Source: Gluconobacter frateurii
GTDB taxonomy: Bacteria; Pseudomonadota; Alphaproteobacteria; Acetobacterales; Acetobacteraceae
Assembly: GCF_002723955.1 (NCBI RefSeq)
Contig: NZ_BEWN01000005.1
Coordinates: 248,001 to 312,000, forward strand
DNA: 64,000 nt
Direction of reading: 5' to 3'
Numbering within the stretch: the stretch's first letter is position 1; the number at the start of each line of letters is the position of its first letter. The translations under genes were made by a program, and so were the position numbers. The notes under the pieces were generated by a model that had not been told where the DNA came from, ran no database searches, and saw only the letters and a list, made by a program, of their open reading frames with translations. Shown one piece after another: positions 1 through 9,850 of this stretch.

Positions 1-2
1 TC

Positions 3-527
3 TATATTCTGGGCATTTTGGGTGCAGTCTGGGCCTCACGCCATCATGGCGACCTTCCCGCACGAACCTGGGCCAGAATGCTTTGCGGCGGCTACCTGAT
101 CGGCGCATTCATCCTGTGTTTTCCATACGAATACTGGCATCTTGGCGGCCTGAAACTGTTCCCCGCGCCCCCGAACAATGGCAAATCAACCCTCGCCGTC
201 TGGCGGTTGTTTGACATCATGTCGATCTTTTATCTTGTTCAGTCATCCAGCATGTTGCGGCGCTTTTCCGCAGATCGACTGGGACAGGTTCTGGCTCTTC
301 TGGGTCGAAACTCGCTGGAAGTGTTCTCGTTCGGGACGGTTCTCGACCTGCTGGGGCGACTGATCCTTGGCAGTTTTGGCACAGGCCTTGGACTTCAGAT
401 CATCATCAATGTTCTGGGGCTGATTCTGACATTTGTTCTGGCTGTCCCGCTGGACCGCTCCCGCCAGAGAGCGAAAGCGGCCCGAGCCAGTGCAGCTCTT
501 CAGACGGCGACCGTACGTCCCGGATAA
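3..527 (+). CDS. OpgC-like membrane protein, C-terminal part (cut by window edge)
   Basis: The frame is open to the left window edge, so the true start lies outside. The visible part has several hydrophobic segments typical of a polytopic inner-membrane protein, and its layout (PYEYWHLGG, then a GRNSLEVFSFG motif near the end) resembles the C-terminus of OpgC proteins, which are acyltransferase-like proteins that succinylate periplasmic glucans. The last 28 bp overlap the 3' end of hflX on the other strand, so the two genes converge without a visible terminator. The family call rests only on this C-terminal part; another acyltransferase-3-like protein is possible. Confidence 0.6.
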   Translation, partial: YILGILGAVWASRHHGDLPARTWARMLCGGYLIGAFILCFPYEYWHLGGLKLFPAPPNNGKSTLAVWRLFDIMSIFYLVQSSSMLRRFSADRLGQVLALLGRNSLEVFSFGTVLDLLGRLILGSFGTGLGLQIIINVLGLILTFVLAVPLDRSRQRAKAARASAALQTATVRPG

Positions 528-1807
528 CTGATCTCGAACCGTTCCCGATCCATGGGAAACAGACGCACAGACACATCCATTCCGTTTTCATGGTCCAACC
601 GTTCCACAACTTCACCATGCTGGTAGAGCCACGCAAGGGCCGCGCCATCCTGAAGTGAAAGCTGGACACGAATATCCAGCATGGCCTGCGTTAGATACTG
701 GTCCAGTGTCTCGAAAAGATCCGGAATGCCATCGCCGGTGATGGCCGAGATAGCAACCGCATTTTCCCGCTTCGGTACGGCTTCAACGCCACCCATCAGA
801 TCGGCTTTGTTCAGAACCTCGATCGTTCGCTCCGGCCACTGGGCATCCAGCATGCCATCCCGCACCATGCCGTCGAGAACATTCAGAACGTCTGCCCGCT
901 GTGCCACGCTGTCCGGATGAGCAATGTCACGTACATGCAGAATAACGTCCGCTTGGGATACTTCTTCAAGCGTCGCCCGGAAGGCAGCAATCAGCTCAGT
1001 CGGCAGGTCACTGATGAAGCCCACCGTATCGGACAGAATGACATTCCGGCCTGAGGGCAGACGAAGGGCACGCATGGTCGGATCAAGCGTCGCAAAAAGC
1101 TGATCCTGAGCATGAACCGAAGCGCCAGTCAGGGCATTGAACAGCGTTGATTTACCCGCATTCGTATAACCTACCAGAGCCACAATCGGGAAAGGAACAC
1201 GCTTGCGGGCATCACGATGCAGGCCACGCGTCCGACGCACCTGCTCCAGCTCTTTCTTGATCTTGCCAATCCGCTCGGCAAGCATCCGGCGATCCGCTTC
1301 CATCTGGGTTTCACCCGGACCACCAAGGAAGCCGAAACCACCGCGCTGCCGCTCAAGATGGGTCCACAGGCGGACAAGACGTGAACGCTGATATTCCAGA
1401 TGTGCCAGTTCAACCTGAAGCACACCTTCCCGCGTCGCCGCACGGGCACCGAAAATATCGAGAATAAGGCCGGTCCGATCCATAACCTTGCAGCCGAGGG
1501 CCTTTTCAAGGTTACGCTGCTGGCCCGGAGAGAGGCGCGCATCAATGATGACAACATCAACCTGATCGAGCTTCACCGCCTCGGCAAGCTGTTCCACCTG
1601 GCCGCTTCCGAGGAGCGTTGCAGGGCGTCTGGCCCGCAGCAGGATTGCGGCCTGACGGACAATGACAAGTCCGATGGAGGCAGCAAGACCAACCGCCTCT
1701 TCCAGTCGGGCATCGGCAGCCCGGATGTCTTCCTGTGGCCCTGTCTTTTCCCATGGAAGAATAACAGCAGCACGGGTGGCAGGCTTCTTGGTATCAAATC
1801 CGCTCAA
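500..1807 (-). CDS. hflX: GTPase HflX
   Basis: This 435-residue protein is a ribosome-associated GTPase of the HflX family, which splits stalled ribosomes in stress. An N-terminal HflX domain (about 1-190, with the [10 protein letters not shown] segment) precedes a G domain with P-loop GYTNAGKST, switch region DPTMRAL, G3 DTVGF and G4 NKAD. Length fits the family. The start is TTG at 1807 and overlaps the hfq stop (TTGA), so hfq and hflX are translationally coupled, as in many proteobacteria. It is the last gene of the dusB-ntr-hfq-hflX run. Confidence 0.95.
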   Translation of the reverse strand: MSGFDTKKPATRAAVILPWEKTGPQEDIRAADARLEEAVGLAASIGLVIVRQAAILLRARRPATLLGSGQVEQLAEAVKLDQVDVVIIDARLSPGQQRNLEKALGCKVMDRTGLILDIFGARAATREGVLQVELAHLEYQRSRLVRLWTHLERQRGGFGFLGGPGETQMEADRRMLAERIGKIKKELEQVRRTRGLHRDARKRVPFPIVALVGYTNAGKSTLFNALTGASVHAQDQLFATLDPTMRALRLPSGRNVILSDTVGFISDLPTELIAAFRATLEEVSQADVILHVRDIAHPDSVAQRADVLNVLDGMVRDGMLDAQWPERTIEVLNKADLMGGVEAVPKRENAVAISAITGDGIPDLFETLDQYLTQAMLDIRVQLSLQDGAALAWLYQHGEVVERLDHENGMDVSVRLFPMDRERFEISYPGRTVAV

Positions 1808-2061
1808 AGTTCATTTTCCGTAAAGCGTGGGAGCGCTCCCACCGGCATGATTGTACTGATGGCATGCTTGTAAATGAGCTGAACGTGCCCATCACGGCGC
1901 AGAAGCAGGGTGTGGCTATCAAACTGGGACACAACCCCCTGAAGCTTCACGCCATTGACCAGAAACACCGTAACCGGCGCTTCTGCCTGACGAAGATGCT
2001 GGAGAAAAATCTCCTGCACGGTCTGCGTTCCGGCGGGGGAATTGGAAGGTTCTGACGTCAC
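1804..2061 (-). CDS. hfq: RNA chaperone Hfq
   Basis: An 85-residue Sm-like RNA chaperone that forms hexamers and helps small RNAs pair with mRNAs. The Sm1 region [14 protein letters not shown] and the Sm2 motif YKHAISTI are both intact, as is the [11 protein letters not shown]-terminal helix. The start is GTG at 2061. Hfq lies between ntrX and hflX, the usual alphaproteobacterial place, and overlaps hflX by 4 bp. The unstructured C-terminal tail is very short, as in other alphaproteobacteria. Confidence 0.97.
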   Translation of the reverse strand: MTSEPSNSPAGTQTVQEIFLQHLRQAEAPVTVFLVNGVKLQGVVSQFDSHTLLLRRDGHVQLIYKHAISTIMPVGALPRFTENEL

Positions 2062-2115
2062 TGTGCTGTTGTCTCGCCGGTCCTGAAAAGAAAAGGGAAT
2101 AGGGTCACAGATCGC

Positions 2116-3522
2116 TCAACTTCCAACCGCCGGAGTGGTGGAGCGATCTTCCTGTGTCGTCACGCCCAGCTGCTTGAGTTTGCGATGCAGCGCGCTGCGC
2201 TCCATGCAGACAAAATTGGCCGTGCGACTGATATTGCCGCCAAACCGCATCAACTGGACCTGAAGATACTGGGTCTCAAACAGATCCCGAGCTTCGCGAA
2301 GTGGGAGGCTCATGACATCTGCTCCGGAGTTCAGCCGGGTCATGGACGGCGCACCCTGACTGATGCTGGACGGCAGCATATCCGCACGGATGGGATCACT
2401 GCCCGAGCCCGGCATCATAATCAGCAGACGTTCCATCAGGTTCCGCAATTCGCGGACATTCCCCGGCCATTCGTAAGCCTGCAAAGCAGCCAGCGCATCC
2501 ACGGACAGCTCACGGATCGGCAACCCGGAGGATTGGGCGCAACGCTCAAGAAAGTGCTTGGCCAGACCCGGAATATCTTCCCGGCGCTCGCGCAACGACG
2601 GAATACGCAGTGGCACGACGGCCAGACGATAGTACAGGTCTTCACGGAACCGATGCGCCATGATCTCGGACTGAAGATCACGGTTGGTCGTCGCGATGAC
2701 ACGCACATCCACCTTGATGCGCGTATTCCCGCCAATCCGTTCAAATGTCTGGTCCTGAAGAGCACGAACAATCTTGCCCTGCGTCTCCAGAGGCATATCG
2801 GCCACTTCATCAAGCAGCAAAGTGCCCCGATGGGAACGCTCCAGAACGCCCCGGCGCGCCGGCTGCCCGTCGTTTCCCTCAAGGCCGAACAGCTCCTCTT
2901 CGAAGCGATTCGGAGCCAGAGTGGCGCAGTTCAGCGCAATGAACGGCCCTTCCGCACGGCGGGATCGAGCGTGGATCATGCGCGCGGCCACTTCTTTGCC
3001 TGAGCCGGCAGGGCCGGTAATCAGCACACGGGAGTTGGTCGGTGCAACACGCTCAATCTGGCCACGGACTGCCGAAATGGCTGCGCCTTCACCGGATAAG
3101 GTCGTCTCCGGACCGGCCCGCAGCTTTAGTTCTGCATTTTCACGCTGCAAACGAGCGGCCTCAAGGGCACGCTGCACCACGACCAGAAGCCTGTCAGACT
3201 GAAAAGGCTTCTCGATAAAGTCGTATGCACCATGCTTAAGGCTGGCGACAGCCGTCTCAATCGTGCCGTGACCCGAGATCATCACCGCAGGCATTCCTGG
3301 CTCCTCGGCCTGCATGATCTTGAGCAGCTCAAGGCCATCCAGCCTGGAACCCTGCAACCAGATATCCAGAATAGCCAGGGACGGTCTGTTGGCTCTGAAA
3401 AGCTCCAGGGCCTGATCGGAGTTCGCGGCCGTGCGGGTCGCATATCCTTCGTCGTTCAGGATACCTTCGATCAGGAACCGGATGTCCGGCTCGTCATCGA
3501 CGATCAGAATCTCATGTTCCAT
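2116..3522 (-). CDS. ntrX: Response regulator NtrX
   Basis: This 468-residue protein has an N-terminal receiver (phospho-acceptor Asp53 in LAILDIWLQG), an AAA+ domain with Walker A GPAGSGKE and Walker B TLLLDEVAD, and a C-terminal Fis-type helix-turn-helix (GGNISRTANFV). It is the partner of the NtrY kinase. The sigma-54-contacting GAFTGA loop is not seen; the stretch between ELFGLEGND and GVLERSHRG has other residues. Known alphaproteobacterial NtrX proteins often lack GAFTGA as well, so it may not act on sigma-54 promoters. The start overlaps ntrY by 11 bp. Confidence 0.93.
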   Translation of the reverse strand: MEHEILIVDDEPDIRFLIEGILNDEGYATRTAANSDQALELFRANRPSLAILDIWLQGSRLDGLELLKIMQAEEPGMPAVMISGHGTIETAVASLKHGAYDFIEKPFQSDRLLVVVQRALEAARLQRENAELKLRAGPETTLSGEGAAISAVRGQIERVAPTNSRVLITGPAGSGKEVAARMIHARSRRAEGPFIALNCATLAPNRFEEELFGLEGNDGQPARRGVLERSHRGTLLLDEVADMPLETQGKIVRALQDQTFERIGGNTRIKVDVRVIATTNRDLQSEIMAHRFREDLYYRLAVVPLRIPSLRERREDIPGLAKHFLERCAQSSGLPIRELSVDALAALQAYEWPGNVRELRNLMERLLIMMPGSGSDPIRADMLPSSISQGAPSMTRLNSGADVMSLPLREARDLFETQYLQVQLMRFGGNISRTANFVCMERSALHRKLKQLGVTTQEDRSTTPAVGS

Positions 3523-5878
3523 CTGTCACCCTCATGATCCGGCCTTCTTTCTCTCCCGCACCGTCCAGCTCCGCCAGAGGCAGAGACAGCGTGACGAGTG
3601 TCCCGCGCCGTCCGGTGGACGGATCGGGGTCCCGATCGGTGAGTTGAAGCATCCCGGCATGGTCCTCCATGATCTTTTTGACAATCGCAAGACCGAGGCC
3701 CGTGCCCTTCGCCTTGTGTGTCACATAAGGCTCGGTCAACCGGTGGCGTTCCCCCGCCGGCAGGCCGATCCCATCATCTTCTATCCCTAGCAGGACATGC
3801 CCGCCCCGAATGTGCAAGCCCACCACAATGTGTCCGATTGGCTGCACTGTTCCGTCAGAAGCCTTTTCTCCCGGTTTTCCGCGGCCTGTCATAATAATGG
3901 CGTCCGCAGCATTCTGTAGCAGGTTTGTCAGTGCCTGCCCTATGAGTCGCCGATCGCAGCGCACGATTGGCCCTGACGGCGGAAGATCAACCGTCTCGAA
4001 TACGATATCCGGATGGGCATTTCGCTGAAGAACGAGAGCTTCACGACAGATCCTTGAAAAATCCTCATTCTGCATGACGGGCTGCGGCATCCGCGCAAAC
4101 GCAGAAAATTCATCGACCATCCGGCCAATGTCTCCGACCTGACGAACAATCGTATCCACAAGCTGGGTGTAGGTCTCTGGATCGCTCTGGATTTCCTTCA
4201 GAAAGCGCCTCTTGAGGCGTTCGGCTGCAAGCTGGATCGGCGTCAGCGGGTTCTTGATCTCATGCGCGACACGGCGGGCCACATCAGCCCAGGCCGCCTT
4301 GCGCTGCGCAGACTGAAGAGCGGTGATGTCATCGAACGTCACGACGTAACCTGCAACGTCCGTCCCGCGCAGTTCAGCCACAACGCGGACTAAAAGCGTA
4401 CGCCCGGCGCCCGCACCGCCACCCTCACCCGGACCGCCAGGCCGTTGTGCACCGTCCGTATCCACCTGAATTTCATCCGTGTGGATCCGGTCAGGGGCAA
4501 GGCGGGCCTTGTCGAGCAGGATGGAAAATTCCGGCACACTTACTGAAAGCTTGGTACCGATCGCCGGCTGAAGGTCGCGTTGCAGCACCACGGAGGCCGC
4601 GCGGTTGGGCAGCTCAATAACCTGCCCGCGATCCAGACCAATCACACCCGCTGATACACCTGCCAGAACGGTCTCGGTGAAGCGGCGGCGCTCATTGATC
4701 TGATCATAGGCCTGCATCAGTTCGGAACGCTGGCTCTCGAGCTGATCTGTCATCCGGTTGAAGGCGCGCGATAAGCCCACAACCTCATCGTCTTTCTCCC
4801 GGCTGGACTTGGCGGGAACAGGAACGCGAACACCCAGATCACCTTGCGAAATCCGTGTTGCAGCAAGAATGAGAAGACCTAGTGGATTGGCAATGCGGTT
4901 TGCGAGCGCAAGACCAGTCAGCATGCCAACCGCCAGAACCAGCAGTCCCATCAGACCGAAGATCACTACAACCGTGACCTGCGTCTTGCCACGATTGGAA
5001 ATCATGCGCTGGTAATCCTGCACGAGCTCATTCGTGCGACGCATATGTTCCAGAACATCCGGGTCAACAGGCCGGGTAATGACCAACATCAGGCCTGAGT
5101 TACCGCCCAGTGACACAACAGCCCGCACAATCCTCTGATCGGGACGGTCCAAAATGGCCACGTCACCGGCACGCGCCATCTCGACAACAGACTTCGGTGG
5201 CAGTGGAGGCCGGGCATTCATGTCCGTATTGCCCAGCAGGCCACCAACTCCCAGGACCTTGTTGGTCAACGGATCGAAGACTTCCGCATCCGTCAGCCCA
5301 CGTTCATAAACCTCATCATCCAACAGTTCCTGCAGACGCGAAGGATTGTGAAAGAGATCTGTTCCATGTGTGAACAGCTCATCGTTCTGGATCAGGATGA
5401 GTGTGTTTGCGAGGGCAAAAGCTTCCGTCCGGATATTATCATTATGCTCCTGCAGATAGCCAGCCGCGACAGAACGGGCTTCTGACAGGGCATTGCTCAC
5501 ACGGTTGGAAAACCAGATCTCCACGCCATAATGAAAGAACAGCGCAGCGACGGCTCCCACCACGATCGTCGGCGCGACCGCCACGATTCCGAACAGCGTG
5601 ATGAGGCGCGCGTGGAGTCTTGCACCAGCCAGCCCAAGCCGGCGCTCTGCCAGCATTCGCCCGATCTGCACCACGCCCGCTGCCGTAATGAGCATAAGCA
5701 TGATGAAGTCGAGCAGGAAAATGATCGCCTGCACCTGCGGGCGATGCGCCAGGGACATTCCCCCTGCAAGAACGACAAAGGTCGCAAACGCCAGAACCAG
5801 TGCCATGACGGTCAGAAGAACCACCCCGTTGGCGCTTGTCAGTCGTCTCAGCACACGCCCCGGAGACAAAGAACTCAC
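3512..5878 (-). CDS. ntrY: Sensor histidine kinase NtrY
   Basis: A 788-residue membrane kinase, probably signalling nitrogen or redox state to NtrX. Several transmembrane helices lie in roughly the first 100 residues, followed by a periplasmic region and another helix near 300-325. A HAMP domain (ANRIANPLGLL), a PAS-like domain (RRRFTETVLAGVSAG), the H-box RRVAHEIKNPLTPIQ and the ATP-binding GIGLPAGE and GTGLGLAI boxes follow. The length suits NtrY. The start is GTG at 5878, overlapping the stop of the upstream ntrC-like gene (GTGA). Confidence 0.93.
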   Translation of the reverse strand: MSSLSPGRVLRRLTSANGVVLLTVMALVLAFATFVVLAGGMSLAHRPQVQAIIFLLDFIMLMLITAAGVVQIGRMLAERRLGLAGARLHARLITLFGIVAVAPTIVVGAVAALFFHYGVEIWFSNRVSNALSEARSVAAGYLQEHNDNIRTEAFALANTLILIQNDELFTHGTDLFHNPSRLQELLDDEVYERGLTDAEVFDPLTNKVLGVGGLLGNTDMNARPPLPPKSVVEMARAGDVAILDRPDQRIVRAVVSLGGNSGLMLVITRPVDPDVLEHMRRTNELVQDYQRMISNRGKTQVTVVVIFGLMGLLVLAVGMLTGLALANRIANPLGLLILAATRISQGDLGVRVPVPAKSSREKDDEVVGLSRAFNRMTDQLESQRSELMQAYDQINERRRFTETVLAGVSAGVIGLDRGQVIELPNRAASVVLQRDLQPAIGTKLSVSVPEFSILLDKARLAPDRIHTDEIQVDTDGAQRPGGPGEGGGAGAGRTLLVRVVAELRGTDVAGYVVTFDDITALQSAQRKAAWADVARRVAHEIKNPLTPIQLAAERLKRRFLKEIQSDPETYTQLVDTIVRQVGDIGRMVDEFSAFARMPQPVMQNEDFSRICREALVLQRNAHPDIVFETVDLPPSGPIVRCDRRLIGQALTNLLQNAADAIIMTGRGKPGEKASDGTVQPIGHIVVGLHIRGGHVLLGIEDDGIGLPAGERHRLTEPYVTHKAKGTGLGLAIVKKIMEDHAGMLQLTDRDPDPSTGRRGTLVTLSLPLAELDGAGEKEGRIMRVTDGT

Positions 5879-6603
5879 TCGTCACTTCCCTTTGGAACCG
5901 TAATATCCAGTTCCCTGATCTTCTTGCGCAAGGTGTTGCGGTTCAGACCAAGCATGGCGGCGGCCCGAAGCTGATTGCCACTTGTCCGACGCAGCACCAT
6001 GGTAATGAGCGGACGTTCGACTTCCCCCACCACACTGGCATGAAGATCGCCTGCATCATTTTCGAGACCCGTCTCGAAATACTCTGTCAGCGGGCGCTCA
6101 AGCGCTCTGGCCAGCCCCCGCGGTCGATCATTCCCGGCTCCAGGAAGCCGGCAGACAGCACTGATGCGCTCTGGCCCCAGTCTCTGGGAGGGCTCGAAGG
6201 CTGCCAGCCAGCGATGTAATCCAGCCTGAAAACCACCCTGCCGGAGCAGTAGTGTCAAATCGTGGCGACTGGCAGCAATAATCCTGACATCCGCTTCCCG
6301 ACGTTCTATTTCTTCAATAAACCGAACCTGCAAGGACGGCCCCAGACAATCGATCTCGTCCAGAAGCAGGGTACCTCCGCGTGCCTGTGCAAACCATCCT
6401 GCTTCACGCGCGCCAAACAGGGCTTCTTCTCGCAAAGCACATGGTGTGGCGGTCAGTGCAGCCACCACGAAGGGCTTCTGCGCACGACGGCTATGGTTAT
6501 GCAGCCGGCGGGCCACATCCTGCCGGTCAAGTCGCGAAGCGCCATAAAGAAAGACGGGACGACAGGCATCATCCGCCAGCAGAGGCTCAACCTGCATCAT
6601 CAT
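5875..6603 (-). CDS. Degenerate, receiverless NtrC-like protein
   Basis: This 242-residue protein occupies the usual ntrC position but lacks the whole receiver domain. What is left resembles an AAA+ core plus a Fis-type helix-turn-helix (GNQLRAAAMLGLNRNTLRKK). The Walker A position reads GASRLDRQ, without the GKS/T lysine, and the segment before the Walker B (TLLLDEID) has no GAFTGA. ATP-driven sigma-54 activation therefore looks impossible, while DNA binding may remain. A TTG start at 6621 is possible; the ATG at 6603, the first of three, is preferred. No ntrB gene lies between it and dusB. It may work as a plain repressor or dimer partner, or be a relic. Confidence 0.75.
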   Translation of the reverse strand: MMMQVEPLLADDACRPVFLYGASRLDRQDVARRLHNHSRRAQKPFVVAALTATPCALREEALFGAREAGWFAQARGGTLLLDEIDCLGPSLQVRFIEEIERREADVRIIAASRHDLTLLLRQGGFQAGLHRWLAAFEPSQRLGPERISAVCRLPGAGNDRPRGLARALERPLTEYFETGLENDAGDLHASVVGEVERPLITMVLRRTSGNQLRAAAMLGLNRNTLRKKIRELDITVPKGSDE

Positions 6604-6648
6604 GCCTGACGGTGAAGGCAACGGTCAGACAGAAGACACCTCATGCCC

Positions 6649-7740
6649 TCAAGCCGCCTCACTGCATCCATCACGCGGCATACTCCCAGCAGGTCCGTTT
6701 TCACGATCCCTGACTACTCCTGCTTCAATATGCCGGTCGTAAAACTCTTCCATCATGCCAATCGCTTCCGGCGCATTATCCACACGGTTGATAGCGGACC
6801 GGAACGTGGCAGACCCTGGCAAACCTGCTGAATACCAAGACACATGCTTGCGTGCGAGGCGCAAGCCTGGACGTTCCCCGAAATGATCGAGCATCATGCG
6901 GTAGTGGCGCAGGGCAATGGATTTTTCGGTCGCCAGATCCGGGTCCGGAACATCCTGCCCCGTTTTCAAGGACTGAGCCACCTGCGCTGTGAACCATGGC
7001 CGTCCATAGCATCCCCGCCCGATCATCACCCCGTCAGCGCCAGACTGATGCAACGCCTCACGGGCATCACGGATCGTGTTGATATCTCCATTCACGATCA
7101 CGGGCAGACCGACAGCATCCTTCACGGTCTTCACGAAACGCCAGTCTGCCGTCCCGTTATAGAACATCTGACGAGTGCGGCCATGAACCGTCACGAGCCG
7201 GATTCCACTCTCTTCCGCGATTTTCGCAAGGCGTGGCGCGTTGAGGGAATTATGATCCCAACCCATCCGCATCTTGAGCGTCACGGGAACATTCACAGCC
7301 CTTACCGTAGCCTCAAGAATCTTTCCGGCCTGCACTTCGTCCCGCATCAGGGCAGAACCCGCCATCTGCCCGATCGCGACCTTCTTCACAGGGCAGCCGA
7401 AATTGATGTCGATGAGGTTTGCACCGCCATCAACCGCAATCTTCGCAGCCTGTGCCATCGCCTCCGGATCACACCCCGCGAGTTGAACCGCATTCGGGCC
7501 ATTATCGGCCGAACGCGCCATCCGCATGGTATTTTCGTTCTCCCGGATCATCGCCCAGGACGCGATCATTTCGGACACCACAAGCCCGGCGCCTAACTCG
7601 CGCGCAAGCTGGCGGAACGGCAGATCCGTCACGCCCGAGAGCGGAGCGAGGATCACCGGGTCTTCGATCACCACACCCTGGCCAAGATCAATCGGCGCGA
7701 GAACGCGGTTCGGAGGAGCAGAAGAGGAGGAAGCTGTCAT
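6649..7740 (-). CDS. dusB: tRNA-dihydrouridine synthase DusB (NifR3)
   Basis: This 363-residue FMN enzyme reduces uridines in the tRNA D-loop. It has the TIM-barrel start [13 protein letters not shown], the catalytic-cysteine motif [10 protein letters not shown], and the VHGRTR and [10 protein letters not shown] phosphate-binding segments. It heads the ntr run, as nifR3 does in most alphaproteobacteria, with about 45 bp to the ntrC-like start. The C-terminal roughly 30 residues look poorly conserved. It is divergent from the hydrolase gene at 7870. Confidence 0.95.
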   Translation of the reverse strand: MTASSSSAPPNRVLAPIDLGQGVVIEDPVILAPLSGVTDLPFRQLARELGAGLVVSEMIASWAMIRENENTMRMARSADNGPNAVQLAGCDPEAMAQAAKIAVDGGANLIDINFGCPVKKVAIGQMAGSALMRDEVQAGKILEATVRAVNVPVTLKMRMGWDHNSLNAPRLAKIAEESGIRLVTVHGRTRQMFYNGTADWRFVKTVKDAVGLPVIVNGDINTIRDAREALHQSGADGVMIGRGCYGRPWFTAQVAQSLKTGQDVPDPDLATEKSIALRHYRMMLDHFGERPGLRLARKHVSWYSAGLPGSATFRSAINRVDNAPEAIGMMEEFYDRHIEAGVVRDRENGPAGSMPRDGCSEAA

Positions 7741-7869
7741 GACCCCGCCAATTTACCGATGCGTCCACGCAAGCGCAAACGCTCCTTTGCCACGAAACCG
7801 TTAACGCCCCTGAAACGCTATGGCCTTGCATCCCTTCCCTACTTCAGCAAGGCAACGCAGGAAGCTCCC

Positions 7870-8679
7870 ATGCCCCACATCACCGCGACAGACGGAACGC
7901 GCATCCATTACGAAGAACAGGGCCACGGACGCCCTCTGGTCATGATCCACGGGTGGACGTTTTCGGGTCGATTTTTCCATCGCAATGTTGAAGCCCTTTC
8001 CGAACACGCCCGCGTTATTACCATGGATCTGCGTGGACATGGGCGCTCAGACAAGCCCAAACATGGCTACCGCATTGCCCGCCTCGCGGCTGATTTGCGG
8101 GATCTTATCGGCGCGCTAAATCTTCAGGATGCAACAGTTCTAGGCTGGTCCATTGGCTGTCCCGTCATCTGGTCCTATCTGGAGTTATTCGGACAGGACC
8201 GGCTTCGAAGCGCCATCTTCGTGCAGCAGACACCGAAACAGTTCTACTCCCCGGAATGGAAGCTCGGCCACGCAACCTGCTACGATCAGGCGGGACTGGC
8301 CTATCTCCAGCAGCAGGTTTTTCTCGATTCCGAAAATTTCGACCAGACTAATCTGGCGGACTGCCTGAGCCATGAGATTCCGAAGGAGGAGAAAGCATTC
8401 CTCCTGCGTGAAATGGCGGCCAGCCCCAACTATGCCCGCTCTGCCATGATGGCCGATCACACCACGCAGGACTGGCGGGATGTGCTGCCGCATTTCAGTT
8501 TGCGGTCTCTTATGATGGTCGCCGAGAAAGACAAGATTCTCCCTGCTGGCGGCCCAGCATGGGTGGCAGATCACATGCCAAACTGTGAAGCCGTCTTCTT
8601 CAAGGACAGCGCCCATATGGTGTTCATTGACGAAACTGAGAAGTTCAATCGAACCGTCATCGAGTTCCTGAAAGGCTGA
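7870..8679 (+). CDS. Alpha/beta hydrolase
   Basis: A 269-residue alpha/beta-hydrolase fold protein. The oxyanion region is MIHGWTF, the nucleophile elbow is GWSIGC (Ser in G-x-S-x-G form) and a late histidine lies in KDSAHMVF. The family includes haloperoxidase-like esterases, and the substrate cannot be told. The ATG at 7870 is preferred because the 37 codons upstream lack family character and overlap the dusB promoter region. The stop lies 4 bp before the TIM-barrel gene at 8684, so the two are probably co-transcribed. Confidence 0.85.
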   Translation: MPHITATDGTRIHYEEQGHGRPLVMIHGWTFSGRFFHRNVEALSEHARVITMDLRGHGRSDKPKHGYRIARLAADLRDLIGALNLQDATVLGWSIGCPVIWSYLELFGQDRLRSAIFVQQTPKQFYSPEWKLGHATCYDQAGLAYLQQQVFLDSENFDQTNLADCLSHEIPKEEKAFLLREMAASPNYARSAMMADHTTQDWRDVLPHFSLRSLMMVAEKDKILPAGGPAWVADHMPNCEAVFFKDSAHMVFIDETEKFNRTVIEFLKG

Positions 8680-8683
8680 TCCC

Positions 8684-9529
8684 ATGACCCTGCCTTTCCT
8701 CTTCGGCATGAACGAGTTCACCACGCAGCCCTGGTCTTTTGAAGAAGACGTTGCGCACTACACAGCCGCCGGCGTTCAGGCCATTGAGATTTGTGAAGCG
8801 AAGCTGGATCCTGCGCGCATCCATGAACAGATGACACTCGCTGCCAGTAGCGGAATGGTCATCAGCGCAATCCAGCCAGCCGTTCGGACATTCTTTGGTA
8901 GCCGTATGGCTCCCCAACCCTCCGAGCCCGCCGAGAGGGTTGGCCGCCTTAGAAAAAGTATTGAAACCCTCGCACCCTATGCGCCGGGCACCGTCTTCGT
9001 CACCAACACGGGCGCGCCACTAGAAGGCAACATGCATCGGGTCATGGATGAGACCATCCGATATCTGAGAGACCTTTGCCCACTAGCAGCCGATCTTGGC
9101 GTTTCCCTTTCGCTGGAACCGTTGAATCCGACCTCCGTGAATATCGAAAGTGCTATCTGGACCATCGATCAGGCGATGGACATCATTGACGGTGTTGGCC
9201 ATCCAGCCATGGGATTATGTCTCGATTACTGGAACATCTGGCAGCAGGATGACGTCTGCTCCGCCATCTACCGTGCCGGAGACAAGATCAACGTCCTTCA
9301 GGTCAGTGACTGGCGCACCCCCTTTTCCACCACCGACCGCCTGATCCCCGGTGACGGACTGATCCCGCTCCATGATCTGCTTCATGCCACGTGGGAGGCA
9401 GGGTTCCGCGGTGCCTGCACGGTTGAGATCTTCTCATCCGATGTACCGGACAGTCTTTATGATGGTGACCTCAATGACCTGATTGCAGCCTCACGTGAAG
9501 GACTGGAACAGGCATGGCAAAAAGGCTGA
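8684..9529 (+). CDS. Sugar phosphate isomerase/epimerase-like TIM barrel protein
   Basis: A 281-residue protein of the xylose-isomerase-like TIM barrel superfamily. Metal-ligand type acidic residues are seen in LSLEPLNP, LCLDYWN and CTVEIFS. Members of the superfamily isomerise or epimerise sugars and inosose-type compounds; no specific substrate is visible. It follows the hydrolase by 4 bp, so the pair may act on one carbohydrate-derived ester or lactone, which is inference. The gene ends against the small minus-strand gene at 9532. Confidence 0.8.
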   Translation: MTLPFLFGMNEFTTQPWSFEEDVAHYTAAGVQAIEICEAKLDPARIHEQMTLAASSGMVISAIQPAVRTFFGSRMAPQPSEPAERVGRLRKSIETLAPYAPGTVFVTNTGAPLEGNMHRVMDETIRYLRDLCPLAADLGVSLSLEPLNPTSVNIESAIWTIDQAMDIIDGVGHPAMGLCLDYWNIWQQDDVCSAIYRAGDKINVLQVSDWRTPFSTTDRLIPGDGLIPLHDLLHATWEAGFRGACTVEIFSSDVPDSLYDGDLNDLIAASREGLEQAWQKG

Positions 9530-9531
9530 CC

Positions 9532-9747
9532 TCAGCCTGTGGGGCCGATTTCCAGCCGATGCCTTGCAAGACCGCATTCCGTAATCACGAAACGACCGTC
9601 ATCACGCAACCGCACGAACCCCATGCGCTCAAGACGTTCCAGACAGGGCTGGTCACGTAGCCCCGTTGGCCGACCGGCATCGCCGCAAAGCAGCAGTCGG
9701 TGCAGGGTCGAGCGGCAGCATGTTTCAAGATAGGGTTCTTCCCACAT
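9532..9747 (-). CDS. Small hypothetical protein, possibly winged-helix-like
   Basis: A 71-residue ORF filling the gap between the TIM-barrel gene and pyrD. The frame stays open far upstream, but that part is antisense to pyrD and has no protein character, so the ATG at 9747 is taken. The C-terminal half (RMGFVRLRDDGRFVITECG) looks like a helix followed by a beta wing, as in small winged-helix proteins, and four cysteines are present. I do not recognise a family. It could be a chance ORF, though codon choice looks coding. Confidence 0.45.
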   Translation of the reverse strand: MWEEPYLETCCRSTLHRLLLCGDAGRPTGLRDQPCLERLERMGFVRLRDDGRFVITECGLARHRLEIGPTG

Positions 9748-9850
9748 TGTTCCGCGTCTATCGCGTCCCCATGCTGCCGCCAACCCCTCTACCCTCACGT
9801 TCTGCCCTGCCCTGTGCACCATGCACTGGTTTGCGGTAAGGAAGAGACCC

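Noticed and set aside
2185-3003. 272-codon plus-strand ORF antisense to ntrX
   Set aside because: ntrX motifs are intact on the other strand; this frame lacks a start signal and motifs.
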